64,000 nt of DNA, from NCBI RefSeq assembly GCF_000247695.1, contig NW_004624776.1, forward strand, positions 12,136,521 through 12,200,520, in the 5' to 3' direction. The notes beneath the pieces are model-generated. The model was not told the origin of the DNA and did not search any database. It saw only the letters and a list, made by a program, of their open reading frames with translations. Made by a program: the position numbers and the translations under genes. This DNA is from Heterocephalus glaber. Lineage: Eukaryota; Chordata; Mammalia; Rodentia; Bathyergidae. Shown here one piece after another: positions 57,061-64,000 of the stretch (position 1 is its first letter; every line of letters begins with the position of its first letter).

Positions 57061-59385
57061 AAAGGATAATGTTTTTTCCCCTAAGATGCTTATATTCCCA
57101 GAGCAACTTGATGTATTGGAAACAAAATGTACTTATTGAACATTATGCATCATAGCACTAATGCTTCCTTTAAATCTCTACCCAAAAGAAAAAAATATAA
57201 TCTGGGCCCATTTCATACATAAGGAAAGCAACACAAAGGTTAATCCTTTCCAAAGTTATATAATTAAGTGGTAGATTTAAGATTCAAACAAACTTTAGGC
57301 CTACTGTGATAGGCATCTAATTTTTCTTCTTCGGCCCACCAAAACAAAACACTAAGATTAAGATTCTTCATTGCTCCCTGTCATATGCAACCCTTTCTTA
57401 TTTTTCTTCTTAATTTCTCCTTTTATTATTCTTTACTTCACCCTACTTTTCTTTGATTTTAGATTTCCTCTTTCCCTTCTTCAACATGATGGTTCAGTCA
57501 ACATCAGATTTTACCAGATGGTGTTAATCAAAGAGGAAAATAAATAAATAAATAAATAAAAAGTACGACCAAAGGATGAGTGTTTGGAATTCTAAAGTTT
57601 GACTCTAATTTCTAAAGAACACAGGTGTCTAGTAAGTCTACCCTATAAGCAGAAAATTATCCACATTTGAAATGTTTAAACAGATAAGCTGGTTATCTGG
57701 GTGCTGGTTTTACTAAGAATTACCAAGCAGTAGGACTAGAATGGTTACTACGAAGACACCTTCCCATTTTAAGATCTATTACTCTATGAAATGATGGAAA
57801 ATAAAAAATGGTCTTTATTTCAAATGAAATGAGGTGTTTATATAAACAGATTTTTAGACCTGGTTAAGAAAACTTAGCTAGTCCACATCCCATTCTCTAT
57901 ATACAGGCATCTGAAATTGTACTGACCTAATTTACAAGCCTATCTGTGATTTGAAAAGACTGGAAACACAAAAATGCAGGTAATCTTGGAAACTCCGATA
58001 TTTATTTTAGAATGGAGTTTGGAATCTTAAAGATTATACATCAATAATTTAGGCATTAAAAGATATATACATTAAATAAAAATGGAAATACATCATTTTA
58101 GTAAATATTCACTGTATAAAGGGAAAATAAAATCCACTTGTACTTGAAAAGCTTAGGAGACTTAATAAAACATTTTTTAATAGTTAATTCAGTAACCGTT
58201 GCTGATTTTACCTCTGGAAACTTCTATTAAATCTAAAAACATACTCTGTGTGTTGATTCAAATAACAGTTACAAAAATTTACACAGGGTCTTAAATTTTT
58301 CGAGGTTAAAGTGATTTTGGAATATGGCTAAGCTGCTCATGCTTGTTCCTGTGGGAAGACTTACTTTTCCCCTGTATTAGATCATTTCTCATTTGTTTAT
58401 ATCCAATAAAGAGACAAAGCTGTCAAATTGGAAAAAACTTAATGAAAGATTTATATAGCTATGGGCACCAATGACTTTGAACAGTTTTATATAAAATTTT
58501 TAGCTGAGATAAGAGAAACCTTTTCTAATACATTCCTTCTTTGAAGATTAAATTACTTTTGCAAATCTCTAGAAATCTAGAAAGCAATACAGTACTGTCA
58601 GGTGTGATGCTATCACTAGAAAGACTGGAATAGTAATTTTTATATGCTTTTTCACAATATTATTCAGAGAATTCTGAAATCTCTGGAAAAATCATTTCTT
58701 GATATTCTGAGTACAATCAGTATATTTCTTTTAGTTAAGATGAAAGTCTAAAGGTCAAAAAGAAATTGGGAGCCCACCATTACATCATAATAAATAAGGT
58801 CTCCAATAATATGATTCAAAAGTCTGTTAAACAAGCCTTCCTAAATCTGTCCTATTTTGGAAAAACACTGTTTAGCAAGATGGAAACAGTTATAAAAATT
58901 ATATTATCACATAAATAATATTAAAAATAGAGAAAATATATATCCCACTTCAAATTCAGTTATCTACTTTTGATCAATTTCCAAGATCATTCAAAAAGAT
59001 TGCAAAGAAACTTAAAAAAAAATCTTGGTATTTAGAATAACCATTCCCAATTGGTAAGAAGTTCAACTAAAAAGTTTCTAGCACTATATAGATAAAAATG
59101 TCTGAAAAGACTCTAATCAGAAGGTAAAGAAATGTAAACTATAAGTAATATACAAACTAAATAATGTATTTTTATTATTGACTTATAACCTGCTATATAG
59201 ACATGTAGACTATCTTCAGTAAATGTCACTGAAATAAACTGGCCTACTTTTCTCTTACTTAGAAGTAATATAATGTAGTCCATTGTGCATGGTTAATATC
59301 CAAGTTAAGCAAATGAATAAAAAGCATTTACTAAGAAACCAAACATATTCTTTACAATTCATGTGTTTATGGAAGGAAAACTGAA
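57061..59385. other. CDK8 intron 4 stretch
   Basis: AT-rich. Holds an (AATA)n microsatellite at 57538-57561. No gene, RNA or clear transposon seen. Confidence 0.45.
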
Positions 59386-59570
59386 CTGGTCAAGGTGGTG
59401 CACATCTGCAATCCTAGCACTCAGAAAAGAGGCTAACCCAAGAGGATGGCTGTGAGTTCAAGGCCAGCATGAACTAGATACTGAAACCCTAACTCAACAA
59501 AACAAAACAAACCAAACCAAAACAAACAAACAAAAAACAAAGAAAAAGAAGATGAGGAAGAGTAGGAGGA
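59386..59570 (+). mobile_element. B1 SINE with A/C-rich tail
   Basis: B1 body 'ggtcaaggtggtgcacatct', 'gcaatcctagcactcag' and 'gtgagttcaaggccagcatg', followed by a long 'aacaaaacaaacc'-type tail to about 59570. Confidence 0.8.
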
Positions 59571-61780
59571 AGGAAAACTGCCCACTTGGTCATTCAAGAT
59601 ACTTTAAATAAGCACAATTTTATATCATGAATATATATATATTCAGTGTTAGCTAAACTTAATGCAAATCTAGGTACTCCTTAACCAACTGTTACTGAAA
59701 CTATGTATTATCCTCAAGCCTAAAGTTATGGTTGTAGTCCTATGTGTTTTACTTGCTACCCAATTAAATAAACTAGGAACATTTACAATTAGAGTAAATC
59801 TTTTGGAGTTTCCAATAAATGAAGCAAAGCTCAATTAAAGAGAAATGATTAAATCTGACAATTACAAAGTATCTTTCTTCCTTAAAAAGCTCTGTTTAAG
59901 CATCCTTGCTGAATATTCCCCTGACAATCATTCTGAGGAAGCTGCACAGAGAAGGGGCATGCAATAGTTAGCACAGAGGTCCAGAATGCAGGATCTTTCC
60001 TGCCTGCTGTTCCATTCCTTTGTTACTTTGCCTCTGGCAGCACATGGATAATCTTAGGGTCCTTTCTCCTGTTTTCCTCTCCTAAACAATTTACTTGAAC
60101 TTCTTTTCAGATAGTAAAAATGTACTCGTTAAAAAAAATAACAATGACTCTTTGTTAATGTGAAATACATTAAACCACACTGAATCTTCTTTGTGAATAT
60201 CACTAACCAGACTATATAAAACTTTTCCCATTTTCTGGTCCAGATGAAACACCTTTCCCTGGTTGTAATAATAATGTGTGTTAACCATAAGCTATACAGA
60301 CAATTTGTGTAGGTATTAAAGGAAAAGAGTGAAACTTTCCTGAAATTCTACCACTCATATATAATTCCTACTTGGAAAAATATACTCCCTAAAGAGCCAC
60401 TGATATTTAAAATGATTTTATTATTAATGTCAAGAAGTTTGCATAAAACATTAAAGTACTTATAATTTGGGGCTATTTTCTGGAGACTTGACTAAAACTT
60501 TTCCTTGTTCTTTTTCCTAACTATATCAAATAACTTCTGGGAAAATTTAAGTCTAGTGCATTTGCTTTCAATTTATTTTTAACACAGCCTACAAGGGAAA
60601 AAATAATTTAGGATTACATAACAATATTCCTATACAAACATATACAACTAAAATAAAAGTTTCATGAAACAATAATTGTCCTTAATACATGATGCTCTTC
60701 TATTTTCTCCATTCTCTTTAGTTAAAAAGCAAAACCAAAAATGTTGGTTGTATTCTATGATTCCCAACTCATTTATAGCTTACAATCTGCAGTTTAAAAA
60801 TCACTGACCTAGAAGGAAAGCCCTAACTAAATTCAGTAGTCTACATTGGCTACAGTTCTCTGAACAATGATTATCATTTAAGCTTTCTCACTTCTGTTTT
60901 TCCACTCACTAGTTGCAGAGTTGAGCAGACAGTAAGAAACTACACTTCAAACAAAACCAAAAGTAATATATTGTATTATACAGCCACAAGCAAACATTAG
61001 TATTAGTAAAGTAAAACTAATAAACCAAGCAATTTTTAACTTTGCCAAATGCTCAGATTAAAAGAATCAGCTCTAAAACGACCCTATGATTCATCATGCT
61101 ACCACCAATACATAATAAGATGTCTTGATAAAGTGGGCTTATGAAATTAAATTTGAGTCAATAGCTTACTCCATGATTGGAATCTCATTTAATGGTTGCT
61201 AGGAAACTAACACATCTTTCACTGAGGATAGCTGAATCTGCACCAAGTAATTCTAAGGTAGCCAATATAATTGAAGTAAGCCACAAGGCAGCAGGACAGT
61301 GAGGGGTTTTTGTTTGTTTTCAAAATAAGTCAGATTAAACTGTGAAATAGCTCAACCTAGCACCTTTCAGTTATGCTTACACAATAGCCCCCACTAGGTT
61401 ATTTCCCAAGGAAACCTCTTGCAAAGATTTATTTTCTACTAATTTTTCTATGGCATAAAAACTACTTGGAATTGGTTTGGGCATGAGTGACTAACCATCA
61501 GATAGCTGCTATAGTTGCAATACTCCAAAACTTTCTAAATTTTATATATAACCTTACAGTTCAGGTTGGAAAAAAAACCCCAAAACTATGACAGAATTTT
61601 ATACTACAGCATATCTAAGTATGCATGCCATTTAGTGCAGCAGGACTAAAACACATATGTACCTGCTAGTTCCAAGTTAACTCATTCTAACTAACCCATT
61701 AAGGTATCCATTAGAATGAAAATGTGAAAAATTTTAAAAGTAGAATACGTTAATGACCAAATGAGAACTTGATATATACT
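59571..61780. other. CDK8 intron 4 stretch
   Basis: AT-rich sequence without recognised features. The minus-strand frame at 60288-60091 resembles nothing that I know. Confidence 0.4.
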
Positions 61781-62275
61781 ATGATGGCTAATTTTAGCTG
61801 TCAACTTGGCTGCATTAAGGGATACCCAGATAATGGTAAAGAGTTATTTCTGGGTATATCTGTGAAAGCATTTTTCTGAGGAGATGTTATCTGAATCAGT
61901 GGGCTGGGTCAGGAAGATCCACCTTTACCTAAAATAGGAGTGCAATATTTGGTGGGCTGAGGGCCCAAACAACAAAAAGGAAAAGGAAGGGTGAATTCTT
62001 TTTCTTTCTTCCACAATGGGACACTCTTCTGCCCTTGAATATCAGAATTCCAGGTTCTCTATCCTTTGGACTGTAGGAGTTGTACCAGACACTCTTCCTC
62101 CTTGGTCTGGTTCTCAGGCCTTTGGACTTGAACCAAGAGGCACATCACTGCTTCTCATTTCTCAAGCCTTTGGACTTAGGCTGAGTCAGGCTAGTGGCTT
62201 CCCTGGGTTCTCTAGCTTCCAGAGAGTATACTGTGGGACTTAGGATCCATAAATGTGTGAGCCACTTCCTCTAAT
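61781..62275 (+). mobile_element. Mammalian interspersed repeat (MER/LTR-like, unassigned)
   Basis: Opens with 'gatggctaattttagctgtc', then 'aacttggctgcattaaggga', 'ctgaatcagtgggctgggtc' and several 'ggcctttggactt' blocks. It is a repeat seen widely in mammals, but I cannot name its family with certainty. The + strand frame 62016-62243 lies inside it. Confidence 0.55.
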
Positions 62276-62570
62276 AAATCATATAACTGACTTGCTGTTA
62301 GGAGGTGGAATCTGGTTGGAAGAGGTGGGTCACCGGGGACATGACCTGGAAGGGTGTATCTCACTCCCTGCCTCTTCCCTTTGCTCTTTGCTTCCCCGGC
62401 ATCATGATGAGCAGCTTCTCTCCACCCAGATTCCTCCACCATGCCCTTCCTGCTATACAGCAGCCAATGAGGGACTGAAAAAGTAAGCCAGAATAAAACT
62501 CTCTTCCTTTAATTTGTGAGTGTTGAGTGTTGTGTCTCAGCAACAAGAAGGTAACAAAGACACTCAACCA
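62276..62570 (+). mobile_element. MaLR-like LTR fragment
   Basis: 'taggaggtggaatctggttg', 'gaagaggtgggtcac' and the end 'agccagaataaaactctctt' with 'tgtctcagcaacaagaaggt' fit a rodent MaLR-type LTR (MT/ORR1-like). It contains its own AATAAA. The frames here are artefacts. Confidence 0.5.
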
Positions 62571-64000
62571 GAGAGTCTAATTTATAGCACTAGAAATCTA
62601 TGTAAGTCAGTTAAGGTCATTGTTTCCATATCTATTCAAACATGACTGAAAAACAAGAATATAATGAACTATTAATTTTATTTATTTTAATAGGGTAAAT
62701 ATTTCATCTGCAAATAATAATGAATATTTCAGAAGATGGAGTTAAGAAAAAATTTTACAGCTTCTGAACAATATTTTTATGAGTAAATGCATTACTACAT
62801 GCATTAGTAACATATGTAGCTACAGTTGAAAAGCTACATAACACAAAACTCCCAAGTTAGTTTTCAGCTGGCAGAAAGGTGCTCACATTTTTAAAAATGA
62901 GTCTTTCCTTTGAGAAGAAACTGAAGGATTCTAGAAGTGGCACCAAAACCAATAATTAAAAGCAGGAGCCATCATTCCAATGATGCCTTGAATACACAGA
63001 AGGGTGAGATGCTCAGAAAGAGAAGTGAAAATTCATTCACAGAAAATACATAAAATCAAGCAGAGAAATCAAAGGAGTAGTCATATTACCATTTGGGATT
63101 TTTTTTTTGATAAACAGACTATTGAAACAGCATGCCTTATCAAGAGGGATAGAGGAATGAGAATGCTTTGCCTCACCGAAGAGGAGTATTTTATTACCAA
63201 TACTGCTCAGAATTGCCAGATTGCTTATAATTGGTGATAACAAAAAGCAGTAACTTTTAGTAGGCTTCATTATTACCTTTAAATCATCTATTTATCCTTT
63301 CACTATTGATACTTTATTATTTATACTTAAGGTGCACTGATGCCCCAGGCCCCCTTCTTTTACTACACCTTTAACAGAGACTTCTGAAATTACATGTTCT
63401 ACATTGTCCCCACATCAAAGAAAATCTGTTTAAGCTACATCAGTAAGAAAAAACAAAAAACAAACCAAAAAAAAACCCCTAAAAAACCATCTTTACCAAA
63501 AGGGACAGACAATAAATTGGACTTCATAATTATTTTCACTACTGTAATTCATACTACTGCATGTTTTTTATTCTTATTATACATTAGTAATATAAAAATT
63601 TAAGTACTAGTTTTTAAAAATCAGTCTGTATTTACCTAATAAACATACATTTTTTAAAAATGAAAATTATAAGCAAAAGAAAATGTAGAGCTATTTTATT
63701 ATAACTGACATGGTGGGGGAAAATGTCCTTTAGTTACAAAGTTTTATTATTTTAGAAATCATAAAGTTGGTAGCTCAAAAATAGAAATATTTTTCTTGCC
63801 TTTACCTCTAAAGGCTGAAATTTATTTTCAACTTAAAAAACCCAGAAGATTTGTCTTAGTTCTGTTCTGTAAACCTATTATTTGGCAGTAAAATATTTTA
63901 ATCCTTTTAAAAATAAAGTTTTCATAAGAAAAATAGTTCATCCAGATTTCTGCTGTTTTACTGGTCCTAGTCTAAATGTTTTGTAGGTATGCTCTGTACT
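62571..64000. other. CDK8 intron 4, window edge
   Basis: AT-rich sequence, A-rich runs around 63450-63490. No CDK8 exon 4 (the part ending in HRDL) is seen up to the window end. Confidence 0.45.

Overview
The window is mammalian nuclear DNA, most likely from a rodent outside the mouse/rat group. It is AT-rich and dominated by interspersed repeats, and its only protein-coding gene is split into short exons with GT-AG borders. tRNA-derived ID-type SINEs (A-box 'tagctcagtgg', B-box 'ggttcgatccc'-like, A-rich tail), B1 (7SL) SINEs, one B1+ID composite and many L1 copies point to a rodent. The ID and B1-ID types would suit the squirrel, beaver/kangaroo-rat or guinea-pig-like lineages. The species itself cannot be named from the sequence.

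The gene is CDK8, the cyclin-C-dependent kinase of the Mediator kinase module, on the minus strand. Nine coding exons, numbered 5 to 13 by the human gene, lie between 43368 and 22576. All nine are in phase and have canonical splice sites. Together they encode 312 residues plus a stop; the full human protein has 464, so this is residue 153 to the C-terminus. A 3'UTR of about 1.1 kb follows, ending near poly(A) signals at 21487-21492 and 21446-21451. Exons 1-4 must lie above 64000, so 43369-64000 is part of a very long intron 4.

Region 1-21400 (downstream of CDK8) holds no cellular gene that I can see. It is a graveyard of minus-strand retroelements: a class I endogenous retrovirus fragment (LTR, tRNA-Gly primer site, broken gag; about 1-2346), an L1 5' end cut at the LTR border (2347-3848), older L1 pieces, an MaLR-type LTR, L2 and MIR fossils, and a nearly complete but disrupted L1 at 12115-18560. 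A GC-rich minisatellite sits in place of part of that L1's ORF2.

The CDK8 introns and the long intron 4 carry ID and B1 SINEs (several with clear target-site duplications), two head-to-tail SINE pairs sharing one target site, an hAT-type miniature DNA transposon with an 8-bp duplication, a mariner remnant, L1 3' ends, LTR fragments and a tiny truncated U6 snRNA retropseudogene. I found no CRISPR array, bacterial feature, novel gene system or intact transposon. The points of interest are transposon archaeology and a few splice-site details of CDK8.
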